Positions 1-8,290 of a stretch of DNA of 52,088 bases are shown one piece after another. This DNA comes from Paraburkholderia domus (GTDB lineage Bacteria; Pseudomonadota; Gammaproteobacteria; Burkholderiales; Burkholderiaceae). Numbering within the stretch: the stretch's first letter is position 1; the number at the start of each line of letters is the position of its first letter. The stretch spans positions 1-52,088 of the forward strand of contig NZ_CAJNAT010000043.1 of NCBI RefSeq assembly GCF_905220705.1. Direction: 5' to 3'. The translations under genes and the position numbers were made by a program. The notes under the pieces were generated by a model. It was given only the letters and a program-made list of their open reading frames with translations, had not been told where the DNA came from and searched no databases.

Positions 1-109
1 CAGCATCGCGGCGCTCAGACGCCGCGCGTCCGCGCTTGGTTTCCAGATCATTCCCGACACGAAAACGGCCTGAAAACCACCCGTACTTCCATGCGATGTT
101 TCTCGAGAG
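1..109. repeat. Left copy of a 109-bp terminal inverted repeat
   Basis: These bases are the exact reverse complement of 51978-52086. Identity stops sharply at base 110. Because the right copy cuts a gene in mid-frame, the repeat is probably the end of an insertion sequence present in inverted orientation on both sides. On the complementary strand an open frame runs inward through the repeat, but I cannot assign it to a family. An assembly break in a multicopy element would look the same. Confidence 0.85.
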
Positions 110-114
110 GCCCC

Positions 115-146
115 TTGGTGTTGTCACATTAAAGTATCGGACATGC
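115..146. mobile_element. Possible insertion-sequence end scar
   Basis: The stretch reads GTGTTGTCACATTAAAG followed by a region ending in ATGCAA. It resembles, in the same orientation, the sequence starting at 5256 (GTGCTGTCACGTTAAAG, then ATGCAA), which lies beside a transposase remnant. It may be an orphan terminal repeat. No transposase frame is left beside it. Confidence 0.35.
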
Positions 147-208
147 AATAGTTCGGCAGACTGATTTTTCCTCAAGAACAAGACATCCATCGCCTCCCAT
201 GCCCAGCA

Positions 209-227
209 GGAATGACAGTTATGCAGT
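209..227 (+). promoter_or_regulatory. Promoter motif shared with 2889-2907
   Basis: The sequence GGAATGACAGTTATGCAGT recurs upstream of the Old Yellow Enzyme gene with one mismatch (A to T at its eighth base). Here it lies about 85 bases before the peroxiredoxin start and is followed by an inverted GACAGT/ACTGTC pair (214-219, 231-236). It is a candidate site for the LysR regulator encoded between the two targets. Apart from this and the repeat and scar before it, the first 311 bases hold no gene I can support. Confidence 0.5.
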
Positions 228-311
228 CTTACTGTCTTCTCCGTCGGTTTGCATTGGCGGACTATCCCTTCCACGCAATGTGCGTTAAACATCATCAGGA
301 AGGAGATTGTC

Positions 312-986
312 ATGTCACTTCAAGCCAGGCTCGACGCATTCAAGGCCGATTTCAAAGGCGGAAAAGCCCCGTACTTTGCACCGCAGGAAATCCATCCGAT
401 CATGGAACGTGCGACGGCCGAACTCGTGGCGTCCGGTCAGGCCGCACGCGCTCTCAAAGCAGGCGACGTAGCGCCAGAATTTACCCTCAATGATCCGGAG
501 GGCAAACCCGTGTCGTCTGTCGACCTGCTGAAACAGGGGGCGCTCGTGATCAGCTTCTACCGTGGCGTGTGGTGCCCGTATTGCAATCTTGAACTGACGG
601 CCCTTGAAGAAGCGCTGCCGTCGTTCAAGGCCGAAGGTGCAAGTCTGATTGCGATCTCCCCGCAGAATGCCGTGAACAGCCGCAAATCGGTTCGCACCAA
701 CAAGCTGAACTTTCCGATCCTGAGCGACACGCACAATGATGTGGCCGCCGCATTCGGCATCCGCTTTGCTTTGCCCGACTATCTCGTGGATCTGTACAAG
801 AGTCTAAAAAACGATCTGCCGGCGTTCAACGGGGACGACAGTTGGACGTTGCCGATGCCGGCGCGCTACGTGGTCGGGCAAGACGGAACGATCCTGTACT
901 CGGAGGTCAACCCGGACTATACGCACCGCCCTGAGCCTCAGGATATGTTGCCCGCTCTCCGCAAGAAGATCGCTTCGGCGTCTTGA
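312..986 (+). CDS. Peroxiredoxin-like AhpC/TSA family protein
   Basis: The 224-residue protein has a thioredoxin-fold redoxin domain. A short helical N-terminus (1-50) is followed by a strand carrying a Cys-Pro-Tyr-Cys active site (Cys88, Cys91) in an F-Y-R-G-V-W context. This group reduces peroxides or disulfides in the cytoplasm, and there is no signal peptide. The ATG at 312 is preceded by AAGGAG, and the longer frame from 249 has no such support. The SDR gene follows after 69 bases, probably in the same transcript. The upstream motif shared with the Old Yellow Enzyme gene suggests joint induction by electrophiles or oxidants. The physiological reductant and substrate cannot be read from the sequence. 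Confidence 0.85.
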   Translation: MSLQARLDAFKADFKGGKAPYFAPQEIHPIMERATAELVASGQAARALKAGDVAPEFTLNDPEGKPVSSVDLLKQGALVISFYRGVWCPYCNLELTALEEALPSFKAEGASLIAISPQNAVNSRKSVRTNKLNFPILSDTHNDVAAAFGIRFALPDYLVDLYKSLKNDLPAFNGDDSWTLPMPARYVVGQDGTILYSEVNPDYTHRPEPQDMLPALRKKIASAS

Positions 987-1055
987 TCCGGTCCTGCTTC
1001 GTTCCCGGTCGTGAACGGTTGGACAGGCACGTTGGACCATCTACATCGAGGCAAT

Positions 1056-1778
1056 ATGAAATCACGTACTTTTCTCGTCACCGGTGCCAGCAAAGGCATC
1101 GGCAGAGCCGTCGCAGAGCGGCTGAACGCAGACGGGCACCGGGTTGTGGGACTGGCACGTCAGGCAGACGACCCTGGCTTCCCAGGGACGCTCGTGTCTG
1201 TCGACCTATCCGATCGCGTGAAAACGCAGGCTACGCTCGATAAGCTTGTGGCGGAATACAAGTTCGACGGCCTGGTCAATAACGTTGGGCTGGTCAAACC
1301 GCAGAGGCTGGGCGCCATCGATCTGGATACGCTTGACTCCGTCATGTCGCTCAATCTGCATCCAGCTATACAGGCGGCGCAAGCACTCCTACCCAATATG
1401 AGCGCCCAAGGCTGGGGGCGAATCGTCAACATAACGAGCCTTACTGTCCTCGGCATCGTGGAACGTACGGCTTATGCTGCCGCCAAGTCCGCGCTGGTGA
1501 GTTTTTCGCGCTCCTGGGCGCTTGAGTTGGCGACCACCGGCATCACGGTCAATTCCGTAGCGCCGGGCCCCACGGAAACCGAACTGTTTAGAGCCAACAA
1601 CGCGCCAGGAAGCGAAGGGGAGCAGCGCTATCTCGCCGCCGTCCCAATGAAACGCTTCGGCAAACCAGGCGAGATTGCTGCAGCCATCACGTTCCTGCTG
1701 TCCGAAGATGCTGCTTTCATTACGGGTCAATCGTTGTTTGTCGATGGCGGCGCCTCTATCGGCAAGGCTTCAATTTGA
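1056..1778 (+). CDS. Short-chain dehydrogenase/reductase (FabG-like)
   Basis: This is a 240-residue classical SDR. The nucleotide-binding glycine motif (TGASKGIG, residues 9-16), NNVG (75-78) and the catalytic Ser128, Tyr140 and Lys144 are all present, and the C-terminus has the usual F-V-D-G-G strand. It should be an NAD(P)H-dependent oxidoreductase of a hydroxyl/keto substrate, which is unknown. The ATG at 1056 follows GAGG at good spacing, and in-frame codons back to 1011 lack a ribosome site. It lies 69 bases after the peroxiredoxin gene. Its 3' end overlaps the convergent LysR gene by 52 bases. Confidence 0.85.
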   Translation: MKSRTFLVTGASKGIGRAVAERLNADGHRVVGLARQADDPGFPGTLVSVDLSDRVKTQATLDKLVAEYKFDGLVNNVGLVKPQRLGAIDLDTLDSVMSLNLHPAIQAAQALLPNMSAQGWGRIVNITSLTVLGIVERTAYAAAKSALVSFSRSWALELATTGITVNSVAPGPTETELFRANNAPGSEGEQRYLAAVPMKRFGKPGEIAAAITFLLSEDAAFITGQSLFVDGGASIGKASI

Positions 1779-2659
1779 GGGCCGAATAGCTCCTCAATCC
1801 AGGCGACGAAAGCGCGTGCCTTTGCACTGACCATGCGCCCACTGGGGAAAACTGCCCACAGGTCGATACCCGGCAATTCCCAGTCGGGCAGCACGCGTTT
1901 CACGGCACCACTCGCGAGTTCCGGCGTGAACATCCATTCCGAAGCGATCGCGACGCCCATGTCGGCGAGCACGGCCGCGCGCACGCCTTCCGCCGCGTTC
2001 ACGCGGATGCGCCCGGCGACGACAATTGCCGTTTCCGAATTGCCTTGCTTGAACGACCACACGCTTCCGCCGCCGCCCTGCTCATACACGATCGCCTGAT
2101 GCGATAGCAGATCCGCAGGTACCCGCGGTTCGCCGGCTTTTGCGAACCAGGCTGGCGTGCCGACGACGCAACGCCGACCGTGGGTGACCTTGCGTGCAGT
2201 CATGTTCGAGTCGCCGAGTACCCCCATCCTGAGTGCTACGTCGATGCCGCGTTCCAGCAGATCAATGTTTTCATCGTCGAGCACAATGTCGATGTTGAGT
2301 TCAGGGTGTCGATCAAGAAATGTCTGGAGCCGCGGGAGGATGTGAATCCGCGCAAAGGTCACCGCTGCTGAAACCCTGAGACGGCCCGAGAGGGCGCCAG
2401 CCGATCCTCTTGCCGCAAACTCCGCCTCGTCGGCCTCTTCGATCGCCCGCTTTGCGCGCTCGTAAAATGCGTGGCCCGCTTCGGTCGGCGTCAGCCCGCG
2501 CGTCGAACGGAGTAGCAGTCGAACTGCGAGCCGCTCTTCGAGTTGCGCGATGGACTTGGATACGGCGGGCTGCCCAACGTTCAACAGCCGCGCTGCCGCC
2601 GAAAAAGAGCCGGACTCCACCACGCACACAAACGTTTCCATCGCTGTCAGTCGGTCCAC
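1727..2659 (-). CDS. LysR-family transcriptional regulator
   Basis: The protein has about 310 residues, the usual LysR length. An N-terminal winged helix-turn-helix (METFVCVVESGSFSAAARLL, then QPAVSKSIAQLE) precedes a type 2 periplasmic-binding-like effector domain. I place the start at the GTG ending at 2659, because AGGAGG stands seven to eight bases upstream. The longer frame to 2779 would add 40 unlikely residues. It is transcribed away from the Old Yellow Enzyme gene and converges with the SDR gene. This is the standard arrangement for a LysR activator of flanking genes, and the motif repeated at 209 and 2889 is a candidate binding site. Confidence 0.88.
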   Translation of the reverse strand: MDRLTAMETFVCVVESGSFSAAARLLNVGQPAVSKSIAQLEERLAVRLLLRSTRGLTPTEAGHAFYERAKRAIEEADEAEFAARGSAGALSGRLRVSAAVTFARIHILPRLQTFLDRHPELNIDIVLDDENIDLLERGIDVALRMGVLGDSNMTARKVTHGRRCVVGTPAWFAKAGEPRVPADLLSHQAIVYEQGGGGSVWSFKQGNSETAIVVAGRIRVNAAEGVRAAVLADMGVAIASEWMFTPELASGAVKRVLPDWELPGIDLWAVFPSGRMVSAKARAFVAWIEELFGPQIEALPIEAPPSTNND

Positions 2660-2888
2660 GATCGTCCCTCCTGGAACGGATAGTTGGGGCTCGTTCGTCG
2701 CACCGTCAAACACGCGCGACGAAACCTGGTTGCCGGACGATACACCACCGCGCCACGCTGTTTTCGGTAGCGCCGGCATAACACTTATTCCGCACAGGCA
2801 AACGGTAACGCGTTCTTATCCTCAGCGACTTCTCTTGCGCCGTAAGCCGTTCACCGGCCGGGACGAAGTCCGCCCGATATGCCCCAAG

Positions 2889-2907
2889 GGAATGACTGTT
2901 ATGCAGT
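2889..2907 (+). promoter_or_regulatory. Second copy of the shared promoter motif
   Basis: GGAATGACTGTTATGCAGT matches 209-227 at 18 of 19 positions. It lies in the 431-base divergent region between the LysR gene and the Old Yellow Enzyme gene, about 185 bases before the latter start. The rest of 2660-3090 contains no convincing gene. Confidence 0.5.
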
Positions 2908-3090
2908 GACGCTGCCTACCCTGGGCAGTTCAATTCAACGACGATGTCTCTGTGTTTGGCGAGCCGCTACCAGGCGCTTGTCTGACAGTAAATCGCCGTT
3001 GTGGCTCGCCCCGCAGTTGCAAGAGCCACCGAATCTGTTACCGCGCTCGTACCGCAAGCCGGTACTAACTGATCCGCAAGGAGTCACTCC

Positions 3091-4194
3091 ATGAGCAAGC
3101 TGTTTTCAGCCGTCAAAGTCGGTCCTTACACGCTTTCCCATCGCGTCGCGATGGCGCCATTGACACGCATGCGTTCGGAACCCGGCGACGTGCCGGGCGA
3201 TCTGATGGTCGACTACTACACGCAGCGCGCAACCGAAGGTGGTCTTATCGTCACGGAGGCAACCCCCATTTCGGTACAGGGCTACGGCTATGCAATGGCC
3301 CCGGGAATCTACGCCGACGATCAGATTGCAGGGTGGCGCCGGATCACGGATGCCGTGCACGCCAAAGGCGCTCGCATCTTTCTCCAGTTGTGGCATGTCG
3401 GCCGTCAGTCTCACCCCGATCTTCAGCCGGGTGGCGCGGCGCCCGTCGCGCCGTCTGCGCTGAAAGCCGAAGGCCATGCGTATTCGGTGAACGGCGAAGT
3501 CGAATTCACTATGCCTCGTGCGCTTGAACTGCGCGAAATCCCCGCCATTATCGAGGACTTCCGCAGGGGCGCCGAGCGGGCACTGCGTGCGGGCTTCGAC
3601 GGTGTGGAGCTGCACGGCGCAAATGGCTACTTGCCGGACCAGTTTCTCCAGGACGGTTCGAATGCTCGCACCGACGAGTACGGTGGGCCGATTGAAAATC
3701 GTGCCCGCTTTCTCCTCGAAGTAACGGATGCTCTGATTTCGGTGTGGGGAGCGGATCGGGTCGGCGTGCGCATTGCACCGAGCGGCACCTATGGCTCGAT
3801 GCATGACAGCGATCCTGAAACCACCTTCGGTTACGTGACGGAGCAGCTGGACAAGCGTGGCATCGGCTATCTTCACGTGGTCGAGCCACGCATCAAGGGC
3901 ACGGAAACGATCGGCGAAGTTCACGATCCGGTCGCGGCGCGCCATCTGCGCCCGAAGTTCACCGGCACGCTAATCGCTGCAGGCGGTTTCACGAAAGAGA
4001 CTGCGGACGCGATCATCGAAGCGGGCCACGCGGACATCGTAGCGTTTGGACGCCATTTCATCGCCAACCCCGATCTGCCCGAGCGCCTGCGCTTGAATCT
4101 GCCACTCAACCGGTACGACCGTAGTACTTTTTATGGCGGCGACGCACGCGGTTACACCGACTATCCGTTCCATGCTGAAACGCAGGCCGCGTAA
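3091..4194 (+). CDS. nemA: Old Yellow Enzyme family alkene reductase (NemA-like)
   Basis: The 367-residue protein matches the usual length of the family. It is a single FMN-binding TIM barrel. The substrate-binding pair is present as H175-x-x-N178, followed by Tyr180 and the family signature D-E-Y-G-G-P-I-E-N-R near 195-204. Members use NADPH to reduce activated C=C bonds, maleimides or nitro compounds in the cytoplasm. The ATG at 3091 follows CAAGGAG. It is divergent from the LysR gene, which fits induction by electrophilic substrates as in nemRA-like systems, although here the regulator is LysR rather than TetR. The symbol is by similarity to NemA; a closely related xenobiotic reductase is equally possible. 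Confidence 0.88.
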   Translation: MSKLFSAVKVGPYTLSHRVAMAPLTRMRSEPGDVPGDLMVDYYTQRATEGGLIVTEATPISVQGYGYAMAPGIYADDQIAGWRRITDAVHAKGARIFLQLWHVGRQSHPDLQPGGAAPVAPSALKAEGHAYSVNGEVEFTMPRALELREIPAIIEDFRRGAERALRAGFDGVELHGANGYLPDQFLQDGSNARTDEYGGPIENRARFLLEVTDALISVWGADRVGVRIAPSGTYGSMHDSDPETTFGYVTEQLDKRGIGYLHVVEPRIKGTETIGEVHDPVAARHLRPKFTGTLIAAGGFTKETADAIIEAGHADIVAFGRHFIANPDLPERLRLNLPLNRYDRSTFYGGDARGYTDYPFHAETQAA

Positions 4195-4210
4195 TTCTGC
4201 ACCCCACCAT

Positions 4211-4235
4211 CCGGAACCGGAAGAGCGGATTCCGG
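4211..4235 (+). terminator. Weak hairpin after the Old Yellow Enzyme gene
   Basis: CCGGAA (4211-4216) and TTCCGG (4230-4235) can form a six-pair stem 17 bases after the stop codon. There is no T-tract, so termination is only a possibility. Confidence 0.25.
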
Positions 4236-4364
4236 TGCTTGACTCCCTTCACACGAGCACGGCCTGAACGACGCAGCGCCCCGCGCTAACATAGCGCCGG
4301 TCGTTGCGTTGGCCACTACGGCGCGGCAGGGTGAAGGGTTCTAATTTATCTCACAGGACTCGGT

Positions 4365-5198
4365 ATGAGCATTCTGGTTACCAGCGCCTCTGGTTCGAAC
4401 GGCGATGGATACGGGGCGCTCCTGTCATTCCGCCTCGACGGTACTTTCATGGGTTCGTTCAGCGACGACCCTCGCATCGTCGATCCTCGCGGCATGAGCG
4501 TCAGTCCGGATCTGCAGCATCTTTATGTCAATAGCGGAAACGACCGCATCCTTGCGCTCGACACCAAAGGGATGGTGGTACGCGACACGGGTTCCGTTCC
4601 AGGACTGAATGCCGGAGGCGCCAACCTTGGGCCCGATGAGCGCTACTACGTTGGATTGCGTAGCGCTCGGACGATTGCTGCGTTCCCTCCATCTCTCGAC
4701 GGAGCCGCACAATCCTTACTGCCAGTCGGTGTGGTTCCGTATCCTCGCGGATTCGCCTTCGGCACGGATGGCAAGCTTTTCCTTGCTTCCGGCATTGGTC
4801 CAGACGGTGAGGGTGAGAACAACATCGTCGTGTTCGACCCGGACGGTGGACTGCATGCTTCCCGATTCATTACGGACGACGCTGTGAGTCCACTGGATCT
4901 CACGATTGGGCCGAACGGAAATGTGCTTGTGTCCAGCGAGTTCCCGTTCGGCAAGCCGGGCGCGGTATGTACCGTCCGCGAGTACGACAGTTCAACCGGC
5001 AGCCTTGTCCGCGTGTTCCGGGTGGATCGGAATATGAGCTTTCATCGTCCTCGGGGTCTGCGCTTCGACCCTGAGGGATATTTGTTTTGCGTCGCTCGGG
5101 ATACCGTCGTTGCGTTCGACTTCGTCGACGGACGCTGCCTGGGCCCCGTTATCGATATGCCGAGGTTAAACGGCCAGGCGATTGCTTTCTTTGCTTGA
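4365..5198 (+). CDS. Beta-propeller (NHL/SMP-30-like) protein of unknown function
   Basis: This 277-residue protein has no signal peptide. It is built from repeated short blade motifs such as D-P-R-G-M-S-V-S-P-D, P-R-G-F-A-F-G-T-D-G-K-L, L-D-L-T-I-G-P-N-G-N and P-R-G-L-R-F-D-P-E-G-Y-L, spaced about 45-60 residues apart. This is the pattern of NHL or SMP-30/gluconolactonase propellers. The acidic metal ligands of true gluconolactonases are not obvious, so I do not assign a reaction. The start follows AGGA. It stands alone between the Old Yellow Enzyme gene and a transposase scar. Confidence 0.65.
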   Translation: MSILVTSASGSNGDGYGALLSFRLDGTFMGSFSDDPRIVDPRGMSVSPDLQHLYVNSGNDRILALDTKGMVVRDTGSVPGLNAGGANLGPDERYYVGLRSARTIAAFPPSLDGAAQSLLPVGVVPYPRGFAFGTDGKLFLASGIGPDGEGENNIVVFDPDGGLHASRFITDDAVSPLDLTIGPNGNVLVSSEFPFGKPGAVCTVREYDSSTGSLVRVFRVDRNMSFHRPRGLRFDPEGYLFCVARDTVVAFDFVDGRCLGPVIDMPRLNGQAIAFFA

Positions 5199-5256
5199 CG
5201 CACTGATCCAACGTCACGGAAATGATACTAATGAGCATTAGTAGAGCATTTAAAGG

Positions 5257-5450
5257 TGCTGTCACGTTAAAGCGTTCGCTATGCAAAGCCGGATAGAACG
5301 CACCCGTACTCAGAAAGCGGACGGATCCTGGGTGAGCGCAGTGCAGCTTGCCGCGCGGCAAAGCGTGCGGCAAGCTGTTTTCGATAGGGTGGTGCACGCA
5401 GCAAATGTCGCTTGAGCGCGAAGTGCTGACGGATCGGCCCAAAACTCGCG
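5257..5450 (-). mobile_element. Remnant of a transposase C-terminus (IS6-like)
   Basis: On the minus strand a short frame reads SFGPIRQHFALKRHLLRA and continues YRKQLAARFA, which resembles the C-terminus of IS6-type transposases. It then loses similarity and runs out of frame. No catalytic DDE part remains. The outer edge (5256 on) carries GTGCTGTCACGTTAAAG, repeated in altered form at 115. The scar touches the end of the HutC-type regulator gene, whose last dozen residues may come from it. The family assignment is from memory. Confidence 0.5.
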
Positions 5451-5459
5451 AGCAACGCC

Positions 5460-6212
5460 TCAGCGACTCGTGGCCAACCCTTGGCCGCGCATCGAGTTCG
5501 GTTTGAAGCGCGAACCGAGCCGATACCGGTTGCCCGCATGAACGAAGTGGGCGAGTGTCACCGGAGTGCCGTCGGTCCAGGTGCGGCGCGTCAGCATCAG
5601 ACAAGGCTCGTCTGTTCGCATCTCGAGCAGCGCTGCCTGTTCCGGCGTCGGTAGACAGGCGTCCACGATATGCTCGATTTCCAGTTCGTAGTGTGACACG
5701 TTGTTGTAGAGATACTGCGACGGCGGCTCGGCTGTGAAATCCTGCGTGAGAAAATTGGGTGCAGCAGCGGGGTTCACATACCGATCTTCGAACTGAATGG
5801 GCCGCCCATTTTCCAGATGTACGCATGTCAGATGAAACACGGGCGTATTCATCGGCAAGCCGAATGCTGCGGCGACCTCGACCGACGCGGCTTCGCGAGC
5901 CAGCGTGATGACCTTGCAGGCGTAGTCGTGCCCTCGTGAGCGAATCTCATCACGAATATGGGCGATCATCAGCAGGTTCGACTGCGGTTTGCCTTCAGCG
6001 ACAAACGTGCCGACGCCGGCGACGCGTTCGAGTTCACCCTCGGCGGTCAATTCGCGTAATGCGCGATTGACCGTCATGCGCGCTACCCCAAACGCCGTCG
6101 CCAGATCGATCTCCGAGGGGATGCGCTCGCCAACGCCCCATTCGCCTGCGCGAACCTTGTCGCGCACGATTGACTTGATCTGCTGAAACGGCGCACCCGG
6201 TTTTTGAGCCAT
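5460..6212 (-). CDS. HutC/GntR-family transcriptional repressor
   Basis: This 250-residue protein has an N-terminal GntR winged helix (residues 5-70; G-E-R-I-P-S-E, then A-R-M-T-V-N-R-A-L-R-E-L) and a C-terminal UTRA ligand domain ending in R-Y-R-L-G-S-R-F. I use the ATG ending at 6212, preceded by GAAAGG; the longer frame runs into the aminotransferase gene. It is the last gene of the transporter-dioxygenase-aminotransferase operon. Its likely operator is the GGTCTAGACC palindrome at the head of the operon, a form known for HutC-subfamily repressors such as DasR/NagR. It probably releases DNA when the transported substrate or a product accumulates. The last 12 or so residues may be altered by the adjoining insertion scar. 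Confidence 0.88.
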   Translation of the reverse strand: MAQKPGAPFQQIKSIVRDKVRAGEWGVGERIPSEIDLATAFGVARMTVNRALRELTAEGELERVAGVGTFVAEGKPQSNLLMIAHIRDEIRSRGHDYACKVITLAREAASVEVAAAFGLPMNTPVFHLTCVHLENGRPIQFEDRYVNPAAAPNFLTQDFTAEPPSQYLYNNVSHYELEIEHIVDACLPTPEQAALLEMRTDEPCLMLTRRTWTDGTPVTLAHFVHAGNRYRLGSRFKPNSMRGQGLATSR

Positions 6213-6261
6213 GTGTACTACCTTTCGATTCCGATTGAGCGACACCGATTCTATTACGCTT

Positions 6262-7401
6262 TCAGCGGCTCCCAAGCGACGCGAGCAACGTGCGCAGAAA
6301 CATGTCATTTTCTTCTTCTGTACCGACGGTCACGCGGACAAAATCGTCCAGTTCGTAGGCGCCGAGCGGCCGGACCACGATGCCGGCCTGCAGCAACTGC
6401 TGTGCCGCTGTCTTTGCGTCGTTCAGGCCAATTGTGACGAAATTCGCATGCGTCGGAATGAATGGAATGCCCTGACGCTCCAGCGCCTGGGTGATTTGCG
6501 TAACGCCCGCACGGTTCAGGCTCTGCGTGCGTTGCAGGAACGCACGATCGGCGAGCGCCACCAATGCCGCGCGCTGCGCGAGTGCATTGACGCTGAACGT
6601 CGGGCGGATTCGGGCAATGGCATCGACAAGATCGGGATGCATGATGCCGTAACCGACTCGCAGCGAGGCTAGCCCGTACGCCTTCGAGAACGTTCGCGCG
6701 ACGATCAGTTGCGGATAACGCGCAACCAGTGAAATCGAATCCGGTCGCAGCGCTGGATCGACATAATCGATATATGCTTCATCGAGTAACACGAGCATAT
6801 CCGGACCGACAGAATCCAGAATGATTTCGATCTCCGCCGGGGACAGCAGCGTACCCGTTGGATTGTTAGGATTGCAGATGTAAACGAGGCGCGTCGTGTC
6901 GGTCAGTGCCGCGCACATCGCGTCAGGATCGTGTCGATAATCGAGCGCCGGCACTTCGATTGCGGTAGCGCCGCGCGCTCCAATGCTGATCGGATACGCC
7001 TGAAATGCGTACTGCGAATAGAGACCGGCGGTGCCGGGCAGCAAACTCAATGCGGCGCACAGATCGATCAGTTCATGGGAGCCATTCGTCACCGCGATGT
7101 GATCGGCCGGCACACCATGGTAGCGGGCAAGCGCGTTGCGCAAATCGAATGCATCGCTGTCCGGATAGCGCGCGAGAGCGGTATCCGCGCCGCTGAACTG
7201 CTCAGCCAACGCTTGCGCGACATATGGGCTGCAGCCGAGCGGATTTTCATTCGACGCAAGCTTGATGATGCGCGCAAGACCATATTCGCGCGCAACCGAT
7301 TGCTCGGAGCGGCCCGGTACATAGCGCGGCAACGCACGGATATGCGCGGGCACCGGTGCGTCTTGCATGGCATCGTCCAGCTCGCTTTTCGCTTCGCTCA
7401 T
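6262..7401 (-). CDS. HisC-type PLP aminotransferase (fold type I)
   Basis: The 379-residue protein carries the features of histidinol-phosphate aminotransferases: N-E-N-P-L-G near 51-56, C-N-P-N-N-P-T-G at 176-183, Asp207 in D-E-A-Y, and the PLP-binding Lys240 in F-S-K-A-Y-G. It moves an amino group between an amino compound and 2-oxoglutarate or glutamate. The start codon overlaps the stop of the dioxygenase gene (ATGA), showing translational coupling. No histidine-biosynthesis gene is nearby, so a catabolic role is more likely: transaminating the imported compound after hydroxylation. It should not be read as the housekeeping hisC. Confidence 0.82.
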   Translation of the reverse strand: MSEAKSELDDAMQDAPVPAHIRALPRYVPGRSEQSVAREYGLARIIKLASNENPLGCSPYVAQALAEQFSGADTALARYPDSDAFDLRNALARYHGVPADHIAVTNGSHELIDLCAALSLLPGTAGLYSQYAFQAYPISIGARGATAIEVPALDYRHDPDAMCAALTDTTRLVYICNPNNPTGTLLSPAEIEIILDSVGPDMLVLLDEAYIDYVDPALRPDSISLVARYPQLIVARTFSKAYGLASLRVGYGIMHPDLVDAIARIRPTFSVNALAQRAALVALADRAFLQRTQSLNRAGVTQITQALERQGIPFIPTHANFVTIGLNDAKTAAQQLLQAGIVVRPLGAYELDDFVRVTVGTEEENDMFLRTLLASLGSR

Positions 7402-8252
7402 GCGCCCACCTGTCCCTGTTCTGCGCGCCACACTATCGGAAAGAGCGGATGCGCCATCGGCGCGTCTTCGGCGAGCGTCTCGCGCAGGCCCGGAAACTCC
7501 GGCGATGTCCGCCACGGGCGTGGCTTGTGGCGCACATCGTCACCGATAAACCGCAGCGAAAACGCGCGGCGCCGACGGTTGCCGCCAACGCCCCCCGACG
7601 CATGCAACGTCAGCATGTGAAAACACACCATATCGCCAGGTTCGAGCTCCCAGCCGACGATCGGATAGGCGTCGCGATTGCTTTCGATATCGGGCAGATC
7701 GGTCAGGCTGCCTTCGGGAAACCACTTCGCCTCGTTGGCAATGAACGTGCGAGGCATCAGCCACGGCCCGCGATGCGAACCCGCGACAAATTCGAGAGTC
7801 GACTCCCGCGCGACCGGATCGACGGGAATCCACATGCTGACGTTCTGGTCACCGGTGATGTTGTAGTACGGCTGGTCCTGGTGCCACGGCGTACGCTGGC
7901 GCGTGTTTGGCTCCTTCACAAGCAGGTGATCGTGATAGAAGCGGGCCGCTTCGCCGCCCATCAACGCGCCCGCGACGCTCGGCGCAGGCGATTCCATGAT
8001 GAAACGACGGTAACCGTCGTTATCCTGCCAGTTGCAGAAGTCCTCGAAGAACCAGCCTGGATCGTCCGGCCGGCTCGCCACCTTGGCACGCGGACTCGGT
8101 TGAGCGATGTTTCGGTCGATGGCCTCGCGCAACATCGCCAGTTCATCGGCCGAGAAAATATTGCGAATGCACACCGCGCCGTCGACGCGAAACGCCCGCA
8201 CCAGTTCGTCGGTCATAGCGCGTGCGACGCGCTGCTGAATGGTCTCAGACAT
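7398..8252 (-). CDS. Phytanoyl-CoA dioxygenase (PhyH) family hydroxylase
   Basis: The 284-residue protein is an Fe(II)/2-oxoglutarate dioxygenase of the PhyH group. The iron ligands are visible as His124-x-Asp126 (T-P-W-H-Q-D-Q-P-Y-Y) and a distal His in T-L-H-A-S-G-G, followed by an Arg-rich 2-oxoglutarate strand. Bacterial relatives hydroxylate small polar molecules such as ectoine, amino acids or phosphonates. The ATG at 8252 follows AAGGAAACGGAG. It sits between an amino-acid-type ABC transporter and an aminotransferase, so it probably hydroxylates the imported substrate. The substrate itself cannot be named. I see no ectoine genes, which argues against EctD. Confidence 0.85.
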   Translation of the reverse strand: MSETIQQRVARAMTDELVRAFRVDGAVCIRNIFSADELAMLREAIDRNIAQPSPRAKVASRPDDPGWFFEDFCNWQDNDGYRRFIMESPAPSVAGALMGGEAARFYHDHLLVKEPNTRQRTPWHQDQPYYNITGDQNVSMWIPVDPVARESTLEFVAGSHRGPWLMPRTFIANEAKWFPEGSLTDLPDIESNRDAYPIVGWELEPGDMVCFHMLTLHASGGVGGNRRRRAFSLRFIGDDVRHKPRPWRTSPEFPGLRETLAEDAPMAHPLFPIVWRAEQGQVGA

Positions 8253-8290
8253 CTCCGTTTCCTTTGTATGGGGTTGACATTTCACGCCGC

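Noticed and set aside
315..734. Open frame of 139 codons opposite the peroxiredoxin gene
   Set aside because: It is a shadow of the high-GC coding frame, has no ribosome site and no family features.
6262..7401. Housekeeping histidine biosynthesis gene hisC
   Set aside because: No other his genes are near, and the gene is coupled to a dioxygenase in a transporter operon with a catabolic repressor.
7398..8252. Ectoine hydroxylase EctD
   Set aside because: The PhyH fold fits, but no ectoine synthesis gene is present and the neighbours are an amino-acid importer and an aminotransferase.
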